This document shows, one piece after another, positions 18,678 through 28,113 of a stretch of 64,000 nucleotides of DNA. The notes under the pieces are model-generated. The model had not been told where the DNA came from. It saw nothing but the letters and a program-made list of their open reading frames with translations, and did not search any database. The translations under genes were made by a program, and so were the position numbers. Numbering within the stretch: the stretch's first letter is position 1; every line of letters begins with the position of its first letter. Source of the stretch: JAEUIE01 sp047602475 (GTDB lineage: Bacteria; Planctomycetota; Planctomycetia; Gemmatales; HRBIN36); assembly GCA_047602475.1 (NCBI GenBank), contig JASGHE010000001.1:124001-188000 (forward strand), in the 5' to 3' direction.

Positions 18678-19805
18678 TTAGTCATCAAGCAACCGCAGTT
18701 CGGTTACAGCGCCGTCGCTGCGATGACACAGTCTCTGAAAGAGTGTCAACTCTAGGCTGTAGGGTGGGTTCGGGGCAGGCAGTGGGTTGATGCCTCTCTG
18801 ACTCAAGTAGCCATTATACACCTGGCAGACCTTCTTGTTATCAGGAATGTTGTAACTGATGGTTCGAACAGACCCATCGCAAAACAGAGCGTTGATGCCA
18901 TAGGGATGGGCTGATCCAAACCGTTCGATCGTATCGCTGGGGGTTGGGGACTCGACACTGAAATCTCGTGTGGGCGAAGTAACCAGATCGTAACGTATCC
19001 GCGATGTATCCCGAAGTGAAACCATCGGTGTCGCCAAACTGAGGCAGATTATAGACGCCGAGTTCATGCGCTTATCGGCGGCAAGAATCGTGTTAGCCAG
19101 CCCGTCACTGATGTCACGGACGTGAATAGCGCTATCCGTGCTGTTGGAAAGCTGCGATTTGAAGTACCGGCTCTTCACGAATACGCCGTTGCGATATGGG
19201 TTTTTCGGCTTGCCTTCTTCCCAACCACTGGCATTGGCACAGGAAGGATGGTAGATGCCATTAGCGTCATAAAGAGTGAACGCGCCAATGTTGCCGGCAT
19301 AGTCATTCATCGCTCGCTTGCCTACTTCAGTCATGATAACCTGAGGATTGCGACGACTGGGGCAAAAGTACGTTTCTATCGGAGTAGCCACAACCTCAGT
19401 ATCCCCTGAGGGGTCATACCCATAGGTACTGACGTATGAAGCCACTGCTGCGTTTGAGGATCGGAACTTCCAGCAGGCTTCCTGCTCGAGATAGGGCAGA
19501 ATCTGATACAACCAGCCCCAATCCTGATCCATGCGCGAGGTTGGTAACCCCAGGGCGTTAAGTGTGCGAGGCAGAGGGTTATCGCCGCCCCCTGAAGGAA
19601 ACAGTTGGTTGTTGGATGCCAGATATAACTGAACACCCTGACCGATCTGTCTTAGATGACTAGCACAGACCACTTTGTTCGCCGCTTCTCTAACCCGATG
19701 CACAGCAGGCAACAGCAATGCCAGCAGCAATAGGAGGATGGCAACCACGACCAGCAATTCTACCAGCGTAAATGCTTCACGAGAGCGTGATGGATGGCGG
19801 ATCAT
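18678..19805 (-). CDS. DUF1559 pilin-like secreted protein
   Basis: About 375 residues. The start is the type IV prepilin-like signal SREAFTLVELLVVVAILLLL, where a prepilin peptidase would cleave before F. It is followed by the planctomycete DUF1559 body, with NQKVV-like CASHLRQIGQGVQLYLASN after the helix, and NALFCDGSVRTISYNI near the end. These proteins are highly multiplied in planctomycetes and are thought to form pseudopilus-like or surface structures. The ATG at 19805 is preceded by AAGGAG; the frame is open to 19853. Confidence 0.93.
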   Translation of the reverse strand: MIRHPSRSREAFTLVELLVVVAILLLLLALLLPAVHRVREAANKVVCASHLRQIGQGVQLYLASNNQLFPSGGGDNPLPRTLNALGLPTSRMDQDWGWLYQILPYLEQEACWKFRSSNAAVASYVSTYGYDPSGDTEVVATPIETYFCPSRRNPQVIMTEVGKRAMNDYAGNIGAFTLYDANGIYHPSCANASGWEEGKPKNPYRNGVFVKSRYFKSQLSNSTDSAIHVRDISDGLANTILAADKRMNSASIICLSLATPMVSLRDTSRIRYDLVTSPTRDFSVESPTPSDTIERFGSAHPYGINALFCDGSVRTISYNIPDNKKVCQVYNGYLSQRGINPLPAPNPPYSLELTLFQRLCHRSDGAVTELRLLDD

Positions 19806-19953
19806 TACAGGTACTCCTTTCGACCCGAGCACTTTGTACAAGGCAACGAGCAAGACATGTCATCTTCAGTCTGGCTTTTTCCTGCTACCATGCAAGCGAA
19901 TTCACAGAAGTTCTCATAGATGTAGCGGCTTCTGGTATTAGTCCGATTACAAA

Positions 19954-21440
19954 TTACTCATCGGATTCCCAGCGCTTCGCACGCTCCAAGGCCTTGGCCC
20001 AGCCTGCCGTCAATTGCTTACGTTGGGGTACCTTCATCGTTGGAGTAAACCGATGGTCCTGTTGCCATTGGCTGGCAATCTCTTGCTGGTTCTTCCAAAA
20101 TCCCACAGCTAACCCGGCAAGAAAAGCTGCCCCCACAGCAGTCGTCTCGGCAATACGTGGCCTGACGACAGGAACATTGAGCAGATCCGACTGGAACTGC
20201 ATGAGAAGATTGTTCCTGCAGGCACCACCATCGACCCGTAGTTCCTTCAGCTTGATGCCTGAATCAGCCTCCATGGCATGGAGTATGTCCGCAACCTGGT
20301 AAGCGATGCCATCAAGAGCGGCACGGGCAAGATGAGCGGAGGTGGTGCCACGGGTGATGCCAGCAATCAAGCCACGGGCATACTGATCCCAATGAGGAGC
20401 CCCTAAACCCGCAAAGGCAGGTACGAGATAAACTCCCCCAGTATCCTTCACCTGGCTGGCCAGCGCTTCGATATCGCTCGATTGATGCACGAACCCCAGG
20501 CCGTCCCGCAGCCATTGCACGACTGCGCCGGCAATGAAGACGCTGCCTTCGAGCGCATACTCCATCTTGTTGCCAATCTTCCAGGCAATCGTCGTCAGCA
20601 GCTGGTTCTTCGAGGGTACTAGCTTGGTGCCAGTGTTCATCAACATGAAGCACCCAGTTCCGTAAGTGTTCTTCACCATGCCCGGCTTCGTGCAGACCTG
20701 GCCAAACAGTGCCGCCTGCTGATCGCCGGCAATGCCGGCAATGGGAATGCCGGGCGAGAAATAGGTCGCCTGCCCATAGACTTCACTCGACGAACGCACT
20801 TCGGGTAACATCTTCGCGGAATGCCGAAGAGTTCCAGCAGATCGTTATCCCAGTCACCGGTCTTCAGATTGAGCAGCATCGTTCGGCTGGCGTTGCTCAC
20901 ATCGGTGACATGGCACTTCCCGCCGGTGAGGTTCCAGATCAGCCAGCTATCGACTGTGCCAAATGCGAGTTCGCCAGCCTTGGCACGAGCCTTGGCCCCT
21001 TTGACGTTCTGAAGAATCCACTGAATCTTGGTGCCGGAGAAGTAGGCATCGATAACCAGCCCCGTCTTCTTGCGGATCATGCCCGCCAGCCCCTTGGCCT
21101 TCAATTGGTCGCACATCTTGGACGTTCGGCGATCCTGCCAGACGATGGCGTTGTAGAGGGGCAGACCGGTCTTCCGATCCCAGACCAGCGTCGTCTCCCG
21201 CTGATTGGTGATGCCAATGCCCGCTACATCCCCTGCCCCGATGCCAGCCTTGGATAATGCTTCGTTAGCAACACTGGACTGTGTTTCCCAGATATCGAGC
21301 GGGTTATGCTCGACCCAACCCGGCTGAGGATAGATTTGCGGAAACTCTTTCTGACCCACGCTGACAATATTGCCGGCATGGTCGAAAAGAATCGCCCGGG
21401 AACTGGTCGTACCTTGATCGAGGGAGAGGATGTAGGACAT
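19954..21440 (-). pseudogene. glpK: Glycerol kinase gene with one apparent frameshift
   Basis: FGGY-family kinase that phosphorylates glycerol with ATP. The first part (21440 down to about 20817) has YILSLDQGTTSSRAILFDH, ITNQRETTLVWDR and the TVDSWLIWNLTGG motif. The second part carries GIAGDQQAALFGQ, MVKNTYGTGCF and the C-terminal GGACRNNLLMQFQSDLL. The two parts are in different frames; adding one G near 20816-20819 gives LFGIPAKMLPEV and a single product of about 495 residues, the normal length. All expected motifs are present on both sides, so an indel error is more likely than a dead gene. It follows glpF by 29 bp on the same strand. Confidence 0.9.
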
Positions 21441-21469
21441 GTGGTCTCAAGGGTTGAAAGTTGACGCCA

Positions 21470-22211
21470 TTAAAGTGCTTTGGGCCATTGTGCAGCAAAG
21501 AGTAACGCACCGAGAATGCCACCAATGATTGGGCCTACGACGGGTATCCACGAGTAGCCCCAATCCGAATGGGTCTTTCCCGGAATCGGAAGAATGAAGT
21601 GAGCAATGCGTGGCCCCAGATCACGAGCTGGGTTAATCGCATAGCCCGTTGGGCCTCCAAGCGACAAGCCTATCGACCAGACCAGAATACCAACCAGAAA
21701 TGGAGCAAAGGCTTTGTCCCAGCCATGTCGACGGAACCATGTTCGCCGGCCCGGTGATGGCGAATATCCCCAGCACCAGCATGAAGGTACCGATGATCTC
21801 AGTAATCAAGTTAAACAGGGGAAAGCGAATGGCCGGGGCCGTACAGAAGACGGCACGCTTGGCTTCAGCGTCTGGCGTGACGCTCCAATGCGGGTAGTAA
21901 GCAATCCAGACAATGATGCCACCGACGATGCCGCCAAGGAACTGGGCACCAAGATATTGCGGAAGCAGTGGAACATACTTAGTCGGATCGATCGTTGTCA
22001 AAGCCAGAGTCACTGCCGGGTTCAGGTGCGCCCTGCTGATCGCATTCACACAATAAACAGCCACCGTCACAGCAAAGGCCCAGCCGGCAGTAATGACGAT
22101 CCACCCGGAGTTGTTGCCCTTGGTCTTGCCCAGCAGCACATTGGCTACCACACCATCGCCCAGAATTACAAGAATAGCGGTGCCAATAAACTCAGCAAGA
22201 AAGATCGACAT
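21470..22211 (-). pseudogene. glpF: Glycerol uptake facilitator gene with one apparent frameshift
   Basis: Aquaporin-family channel of about 246 residues and six helices. The first NPA motif is AHLNPAVTL and the second GYAINPARD; the Asp after the second motif is typical of glycerol-conducting members. The two NPA motifs are now in different frames. Removing one base near 21728-21732 joins ITGPANMVP to GWDKAFAPFLVGILVWSIG. The start at 22211 (MSIFLAEFIGTAILVILG) is preferred over 22253. With glpK it forms a glycerol uptake and activation operon. Confidence 0.88.
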
Positions 22212-22392
22212 GGTTGACCACCCGTCCCAAAGAGAATGAATGAGAGGCAGCATACCATGCAGAACGCCGACCTCAAGGAGAAAGTTCCGACACTATTGGC
22301 ATATTCGTACCGAAATCTTGAGCTATTCAGTCCGGGCACAATGCGTTATTTTGACGCCCCTTGTAAACTCTGAAGGCGATCTGCGTACAGTC

Positions 22393-23253
22393 ATGCAACG
22401 AAACAGCTATAGATTGATCAGCCTGCTCTTCACAAGCCTGCTGTGCATCGGTTGCCTCTTGCCCTTGAACACCTCACCGATGCAGTCGGTGCAACTCCCT
22501 CACGATCACGAGTTCCGTCGTGGCAACCTGATCTTCCATAACGATGCCGACATCAGCGAGAACCATCCCCTCTTCATGGAACTTGCCAGCTTCCCGGAAC
22601 AGGTCTGCCGGACGTTGAACCTGCCCGTGACTGATAAGCCGATCCACATTTACCTGTTCAAGGATCGGGTAAGTTACGAGCAATATGTTCAGATGGAGTT
22701 TAAGGACATCCCCTCCCGCCGAGCGCTCTTCGTCATGCGGCCTGGCACCGCCAACCAGAAACAGGAGATGCTGCAAGTCCTCTGCTTCTGGGGCGACCGC
22801 ATTCAGGATGACCTTCGCCATGAACTCACCCACGCCACGCTGCATGGCATTCTGCACAACCTGCCTCTCTGGCTCGATGAAGGCTTGGCTATGTACTTTG
22901 AAGTAGGCATCGCAGCTCAGGGAAAACACCAGCGTGCGCTAGCAGCCCTCGAACCACAAATTAAAGCGGGTAATTGGAAGTACGATCTGGACCGCCTCGA
23001 AACCCTCAAGGAAGTCGACCAGATGGGACTGGTCGACTACTACGAAGCCTGGGCCTGGGTCTACTACCTGATGCACTCCGATGCGGCCAACGCCGGTTGT
23101 CTTCATGGCTACCTGAAAGATCGACAGCGTCCGAATGCACCTGCCACCACGCTGCAACAGCGCTGGTCGCCCTTAGGGGCAGTACCCGGCCAACAGTTGC
23201 CGGAGTATCTCAAGAAGTTACTTGACGAACGCAGTACCTGGCCCCACGGCTAA
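22393..23253 (+). CDS. Secreted gluzincin-type metallopeptidase-like protein
   Basis: About 286 residues. The N-terminus is hydrophobic with a Cys after LLCIGC, so it may be a lipoprotein. The zinc motif HELTH is followed by a typical LPLWLDEGLAMYFE segment providing the third ligand, as in DUF1570-like and related HExxH proteins of planctomycetes. The protein is likely periplasmic or envelope-bound; its substrate is unknown. The longest frame begins at 22240, inside the region upstream of the divergent glpF; the ATG at 22393 begins the signal sequence. Confidence 0.8.
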   Translation: MQRNSYRLISLLFTSLLCIGCLLPLNTSPMQSVQLPHDHEFRRGNLIFHNDADISENHPLFMELASFPEQVCRTLNLPVTDKPIHIYLFKDRVSYEQYVQMEFKDIPSRRALFVMRPGTANQKQEMLQVLCFWGDRIQDDLRHELTHATLHGILHNLPLWLDEGLAMYFEVGIAAQGKHQRALAALEPQIKAGNWKYDLDRLETLKEVDQMGLVDYYEAWAWVYYLMHSDAANAGCLHGYLKDRQRPNAPATTLQQRWSPLGAVPGQQLPEYLKKLLDERSTWPHG

Positions 23254-23263
23254 GCTGTTCTGT

Positions 23264-23287
23264 ATCGGAAGCCGCCAGGCTTCCGAT
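23264..23287 (+). terminator. Hairpin after the gluzincin gene
   Basis: A perfect 10-bp stem (ATCGGAAGCC and complement) with loop GCCA lies 10 bp past the stop codon. No T tract follows, so it may be a factor-dependent terminator or a stabilising hairpin. Confidence 0.5.
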
Positions 23288-23342
23288 CTTGATCTCGACG
23301 GAACTCTTGGCGAGTTCCGCTACACTGCTGTATGCTAACCCC

Positions 23343-24440
23343 ATGAAGCCCCAACGCATCATTGTCGCCATGTCCGGCGGTGTCGATAGCTCCGTCGCAG
23401 CGCTCCTGCTGAAAGAGCAAGGCTACGATGTCGTTGGTGTCTTCCTGCGCACCGGCGTGGCTGAAACCCAGCGAGATGATCAGCGCCATCGTGGCTGCTG
23501 CTCCGCTCTCGATGCCCGAGATGCTCGAGGCGTCGCTGATCGGCTTGGTATCCCCTGTTACTCCCTCGACTTCGCCGAGGACTTCCGCCAGGTGATGAAC
23601 TACTTCGCCGATGAGTATGTTCAGGGTCGCACCCCCAACCCCTGCGTCGTCTGCAACAGTGAAATCAAGTTCGGCAAGCTCTGGCAACTCGCCCTCTCGC
23701 TCGATGCTGACTGCCTGGCGACCGGCCACTATGCCCGCATCGGCCAAATGAATGGCACCCACACTCTTCAGCGGGCTGTGGATCAACAGAAAGACCAGAC
23801 CTACGTTCTCTATGGCATCGATGGCAAGCTCCTGCCCCGACTGATGTTCCCCATCGGCGGCATGACCAAAGCCCAGGTACGCCAAAAGGCTCGTGACGCA
23901 GGACTACTTACAGCCGAGAAACCAGAGAGCCAGGACATCTGCTTCGTGCCAGATGGCAATGCCGCCGGGTTTGTGCAGAAGGAACGCCCCGAAGCACTGC
24001 AAACCGGAGATATTGTCGATGTTGAAGGGAAAGTACTGGGCCAACACGCCGGTGTTGCTCAGTTCACCGTTGGCCAGCGAAAGGGATTGGGATTGGATCG
24101 TGCCACCCTTACCGGCCAGCGCCGCTTCGTTCTTGAGCTAGTCCCCAGCGAAGCCAAGGTCGTCATCGGCACTGAAGCCGAGGGGCAGATTATTGCTCTG
24201 AAGGCCGAACGCTGCAACTGGTTTTTACGAGCAGAGCCCGGCCAACCTTGTCTGATCAAATGGAGCCATCGGGTCGAGTTGCAAAGCGGTAGAATCGAAT
24301 CAATTGACGGCAGTGATGTCACCGTTCGATTTAATGAACCGCAGTTCGGCATAGCCCCCGGCCAGGCCGTTGTCTTCTATTCCAATGATTTCGTACTTGG
24401 CGGCGGCTGGATTCAATCAACCCAACGACTAAGCCGTTAA
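23343..24440 (+). CDS. mnmA: tRNA-specific 2-thiouridylase MnmA
   Basis: A 365-residue enzyme that thiolates U34 of tRNAs for Lys, Glu and Gln. The PP-loop is AMSGGVDSSVAALLL. The catalytic cysteines are in NPCVVCNSEIKFG (first) and SQDICFVPDG (second). The C-terminal beta domain begins at VGQRKGLGLD. The frame is open back to 23289 but MKPQRIIVAMSGGVDSS is the usual beginning. Its end overlaps the convergent DUF4337-like gene by 12 bp. Confidence 0.97.
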   Translation: MKPQRIIVAMSGGVDSSVAALLLKEQGYDVVGVFLRTGVAETQRDDQRHRGCCSALDARDARGVADRLGIPCYSLDFAEDFRQVMNYFADEYVQGRTPNPCVVCNSEIKFGKLWQLALSLDADCLATGHYARIGQMNGTHTLQRAVDQQKDQTYVLYGIDGKLLPRLMFPIGGMTKAQVRQKARDAGLLTAEKPESQDICFVPDGNAAGFVQKERPEALQTGDIVDVEGKVLGQHAGVAQFTVGQRKGLGLDRATLTGQRRFVLELVPSEAKVVIGTEAEGQIIALKAERCNWFLRAEPGQPCLIKWSHRVELQSGRIESIDGSDVTVRFNEPQFGIAPGQAVVFYSNDFVLGGGWIQSTQRLSR

Positions 24441-25505
24441 ATAGACCCAGAGACTAAAGCCAAGAGCGATCAGCCCGGCAAACGCTGCGATAAACCATAA
24501 AGCACTACGCTTGGCCTGTGCCAATGCCAACGAGGAAACGGTCACCCCGATCTGGGCCACCAGCATACTGTAAAAGAACAACTGGCTGCGGTTGCGATGC
24601 CGGTCTGATTCCATGCTGCTTCGCCAGACACGCAGTTCGTAAAGCTCAGCGATCTTGCGATTGTACAACGCTTCCTGCCGATAGCGGCGGACATCAAAAT
24701 CACTCAGGGCTACCTTTGCCCCTGCAACTTGCCTTTCAAGCAGCCGCAGCGGATGCCGTCTATCTGCATCGACCTGTGGCCACTGCTCCCGCAGAGACTG
24801 CTCATATCGTTCTAACTGCGTCACCCAGGTCTTCAGTTGCTTGCCAAACTCCGCCGTGGGGTCGCATTGCTGGCTGAACTGCTCGGAGACTTTCTCCGCC
24901 AGTTCCGTTGCGTGAATGATCTGCTCCAGCGACAACTTCTTTACCAACTGATATATAGCTTCCTCTTTCTGGCGCTGAGCAATAGCCCCCAGTGCCGCTT
25001 CCAAGTTCATCTGAATGGCTGTATCTTCATGCCGAGCGATATCTACTTTGGGCAACGGCCCACCGGAAAGCACTTTCCAATGCCTCTCCGTCTCAGCGGT
25101 CATCAAAGGGCCTGCCTTGGTCTGCAAGTCCTTCAGGCTGGCTAAGGCCTGATCTTTCGCAGCTATTGTGGAGGACGTCAAACTCGCTTGCAACTGTTCA
25201 ATAGTCGCCTGCAACTGCTTTTCCTGAAGTGGAACAGCATGAGCCAGCGTCTGTAACATCTCGATATTGGCTTCGAGTGTCGTCCCCCGAATACGCTTGG
25301 CCTGGAAAAAGGCCCACTGATCGCCTGCTTTGGATTGCTGCTGCGAAGCCAGCGAGCGATGGAACATCGCCTGAGTCATCTCACTGGAAGAAAGCCCGGC
25401 AAAGACTGTCGCCAGCACCGTCATCACGATCGGTGTTGTGGCCAGGATCTTGCCCCAGCGACCCTTGGGTTGTTCAATTTTATTGATGGCTTCTTTGGGA
25501 GTCAT
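24429..25505 (-). CDS. DUF4337-like membrane protein
   Basis: About 358 residues. There is an N-terminal membrane helix (ILATTPIVMTVLATVFAGLSS), a long helical, partly coiled-coil middle containing SKAGDQWAFFQAKRIRGTTLE, and two C-terminal helices (FFYSMLVAQIGVTVSSLALA and LWFIAAFAGLIALGFSLWVYL). The DQWAFFQAK segment and layout resemble DUF4337, though the protein is longer than the usual 200 residues. Function unknown. The ATG at 25505 has AAGGTGG upstream; a GTG four codons earlier is also possible. Confidence 0.7.
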   Translation of the reverse strand: MTPKEAINKIEQPKGRWGKILATTPIVMTVLATVFAGLSSSEMTQAMFHRSLASQQQSKAGDQWAFFQAKRIRGTTLEANIEMLQTLAHAVPLQEKQLQATIEQLQASLTSSTIAAKDQALASLKDLQTKAGPLMTAETERHWKVLSGGPLPKVDIARHEDTAIQMNLEAALGAIAQRQKEEAIYQLVKKLSLEQIIHATELAEKVSEQFSQQCDPTAEFGKQLKTWVTQLERYEQSLREQWPQVDADRRHPLRLLERQVAGAKVALSDFDVRRYRQEALYNRKIAELYELRVWRSSMESDRHRNRSQLFFYSMLVAQIGVTVSSLALAQAKRSALWFIAAFAGLIALGFSLWVYLTA

Positions 25506-25580
25506 ATTCGACGCCACCTTGCGTCAGTTCAGAGCTGTCTTCTACTAGCTCCTAACTTCTAGCTCCTAGCTACTTAAGAA

Positions 25581-25654
<74 letters not shown>

Positions 25655-25806
25655 TTGCGCCTCAGTGAGGTATGACGTAGGATATGGTGTAAGGCTGGAT
25701 CGTCAACACATCCTGAATCGTCGAAAAGACAGACTCCTATCCTCTCTTCAGCAATAGCATAGACACTGTCAGCAACGACTTGGTTCGCCATTGGGAGCAT
25801 CTCATC

Positions 25807-26841
25807 ATGCGTGCAGTAGCCTTTGAAACATTGGGTGGACTGGAAGTTCTCAAGCTGATGGACTTGCCCACGCCCAAGCCTCAGGGTGATGAAGTCCTCG
25901 TCCAGGTCAAAGCCTGTGCCCTCAATCATCTCGATCTCTGGGTACGACGTGGCTTGGGCGTGACCATTCCCATGCCGCACATTGGCGGCTGTGAAGTCAC
26001 CGGCATCATCGCCGAACTGGGGCCATTAGCAAAAGACTCCGGTTTATCCGTCGGCCAACGGGTCATGATCGCTCCCGGCCTGTTGCCTCAAAAGAACTCG
26101 GCGCTGACCGCTGCAGGCATGGATCACATCGATCCGAACTACATGAAGCATGGCTTCCAGACCCAGGGCGGGCTGGCTGAGTACAGTGTCGCCCGAGCCT
26201 GCGACATCATCCCCATCAGTGAGACATGGAGCTTCGCCGAGTGGGCAGCAGTCCCTCTTACCTTCCTCACTGCCTGGAACATGCTGCACACGCTGGCCAA
26301 GTTGCAACCAGGCGAAACGGTACTGGTAATGGGTGCCGCCAGCGGCGTGGGTGTCGCTGCGGTACAAATCGCCAAGCTTGCTGGGGCCCGCATCATCGCT
26401 GTCGCCGGCAGTGCCGACAAGCTGGCCAAGACCAAGTCGCTGGGGGCCGACTTCACCATCAACTACAAAGATCAGGATGTCGCCAAAGAAGTCAAAAAGA
26501 TCACCGGCGGCCAGGGTGTCGATGTTGTCTTTGAACATGTCGGCGCCGCCCTCTGGCAACACGCCATGAGAAGCATGGGCATCGGCGCTCGCCTCGTCAC
26601 CTGCGGCGCGACTACAGGCCCGAAGGTAGAAATCGACCTGCGTTTCTTCTTCTCCCGCCAGTATTCGATCATGGGTTGCCACATGGGCAGCCGGGCTGAT
26701 CTGCTCAAAGTGCTGCAACTGGTTGAACGGAAGCAGCTAGTGCCCGTCGTCGACCGCACCTATCCGCTGGAAGAAACCCGTGCGGCTCAGGAACGACTGG
26801 AGACGATGAACGTCATTGGCAAGATCGTGGTGACGGTGTAG
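25807..26841 (+). CDS. Zinc-type alcohol dehydrogenase / quinone oxidoreductase
   Basis: A 344-residue medium-chain dehydrogenase/reductase. It has the N-terminal GroES-like fold (LNHLDLWVRRGL, then IPMPHIGGCEVTG) and the Rossmann motif VLVMGAASGVGVAAVQIAKLAG for NAD(P)H. The catalytic-zinc Cys of classical alcohol dehydrogenases is replaced by LNHLDLW, as in quinone oxidoreductases, and the structural four-Cys loop is absent. The substrate is unknown. The ATG at 25807 begins the family start MRAVAFETLGGLE. Confidence 0.9.
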   Translation: MRAVAFETLGGLEVLKLMDLPTPKPQGDEVLVQVKACALNHLDLWVRRGLGVTIPMPHIGGCEVTGIIAELGPLAKDSGLSVGQRVMIAPGLLPQKNSALTAAGMDHIDPNYMKHGFQTQGGLAEYSVARACDIIPISETWSFAEWAAVPLTFLTAWNMLHTLAKLQPGETVLVMGAASGVGVAAVQIAKLAGARIIAVAGSADKLAKTKSLGADFTINYKDQDVAKEVKKITGGQGVDVVFEHVGAALWQHAMRSMGIGARLVTCGATTGPKVEIDLRFFFSRQYSIMGCHMGSRADLLKVLQLVERKQLVPVVDRTYPLEETRAAQERLETMNVIGKIVVTV

Positions 26842-26856
26842 CTGTACAATACCTCC

Positions 26857-27975
26857 ATGAAGACCGAACTCCCGCAAGCCATTGATACACTACCCGAAGC
26901 AGCCCCTGCGCTCCAGCCTCTATTGCAGCTAACAGCCGTAGAACTGTCGCGCTGGCTGAAAGACCGTGGCTTTCAGTCCTGGTATTCCAAGGCTATCCGT
27001 CGTTGGGTACTCTTCAAACGAGCTACCTCGTTTGAACAGATGTCCGACCTGCCCAAGAAATTGCGCGAACAACTCACCGAACAGTTCATCCCTCTGAAAT
27101 CTACCCCAGCCAAATCGCTACAGGCTCACGATGGCACACGCAAGCTCCTGCTGAAAATGTGGGATGGCGAAGACATCGAATGCGTGATGATCCCCGATTA
27201 CGACCGCCGTACGGCCTGCATCAGCACCCAGGTGGGTTGTGGCATGGGCTGCGTCTTCTGTGCCAGCGGCCTGAACGGCGTTATGCGGAACCTGGAGCCA
27301 GGCGAGATTCTGGAACAACTGGTGCTGCTTCGTAACCTTTTGCCCGGTGAAGAACGGCTCAGCCACATCGTCGTCATGGGTATGGGCGAACCGCTGGCCA
27401 ACCTCGATAACCTGCTGACCGTCCTCGAAGATGCCACCGCCAAAGATGGCCTCGGCATCGGTGCCCGCCACGTCACCATCTCCACCGTCGGTCTACCCGT
27501 CAAGATTCGCCGGCTCGCCGAGTCAGGCAAGCAGTACAGCCTGGCTGTCTCCCTGCATGCACCCAATGAAGAACTGCGTAACAAGATCGTACCCACCAAC
27601 GATAAGACCGGGCTGCACAACATCATGCAGGCTGCCGACGACTACTTCAAACGCACCGGCAGACAGGTCACGTTTGAATACGTCGTGCTGAGGGACATTA
27701 ACGACCGACCCCTGGAAGCGGATCAACTCTCGACGCTGCTCAAAGGCCGCGGGGCACACGTTAATTTGATCCCATTCAATGAAGTGGATGGCCTGCCCTA
27801 CCGTCGACCCACCGACGAACGGCTCAACCGTTTCGTCGAGATTTTGAGGGAGAATGGCATCAACGTTCATGTCCGCAAGCGCAAGGGAAGTGAGATATCC
27901 GCAGCCTGCGGACAACTCAGAAGGCAAGCAAAAGCAGAGTCTGGTTCCCCTCTCCCCACCGGGGAGAGGGGTTAG
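26857..27975 (+). CDS. rlmN: 23S rRNA (A2503) / tRNA (A37) methyltransferase RlmN
   Basis: A 372-residue radical-SAM enzyme that makes 2-methyladenosine in 23S rRNA and some tRNAs. The cluster motif is CGMGCVFCASG, the downstream motif is VVMGMGEPLANLDN, and the resolving cysteine lies in AACGQLR near the end. Family members usually end within a few residues of that motif; here the last 20 or so residues (from about KAESGSPLPTGERG) come from a palindromic repeat that also supplies the stop codon. The gene starts 15 bp after the oxidoreductase. Confidence 0.95.
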   Translation: MKTELPQAIDTLPEAAPALQPLLQLTAVELSRWLKDRGFQSWYSKAIRRWVLFKRATSFEQMSDLPKKLREQLTEQFIPLKSTPAKSLQAHDGTRKLLLKMWDGEDIECVMIPDYDRRTACISTQVGCGMGCVFCASGLNGVMRNLEPGEILEQLVLLRNLLPGEERLSHIVVMGMGEPLANLDNLLTVLEDATAKDGLGIGARHVTISTVGLPVKIRRLAESGKQYSLAVSLHAPNEELRNKIVPTNDKTGLHNIMQAADDYFKRTGRQVTFEYVVLRDINDRPLEADQLSTLLKGRGAHVNLIPFNEVDGLPYRRPTDERLNRFVEILRENGINVHVRKRKGSEISAACGQLRRQAKAESGSPLPTGERG

Positions 27976-28109
27976 GGGTGAGGGGGATCCTAGATAGAGT
28001 TCACCCCGATTGGTATTTATTTTCCGCGAGCCATACTGTTTCTCAATCGGGTTTCATCGATCTAGAAACCCCTCACCCCCAGCCCCTCTCCCCAAGGGGG
28101 AGAGGGGAG
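27945..28109. repeat. REPIN-like long inverted repeat at the 3' end of rlmN
   Basis: Two inverted palindromic arms flank a 75-bp centre. The left arm (27947-27989) is CCCCTCTCCCC/GGGGAGAGGGG with a 3-nt loop, followed by TTAGGGGTGAGGGGG. The right arm (about 28068-28108) is its inverted relative. Pairing continues inward imperfectly through CTAGAT and the CCCGATTG/CAATCGGG segments, so the whole unit can fold into one long hairpin. This matches the layout of small non-autonomous REP-doublet elements. No transposase is in the window. Confidence 0.75.
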
Positions 28110-28113
28110 CATG

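Noticed and set aside
27945..28109. CRISPR-like repeat
   Set aside because: There are only two inverted arms and no direct repeats with spacers; the structure fits a REP doublet.
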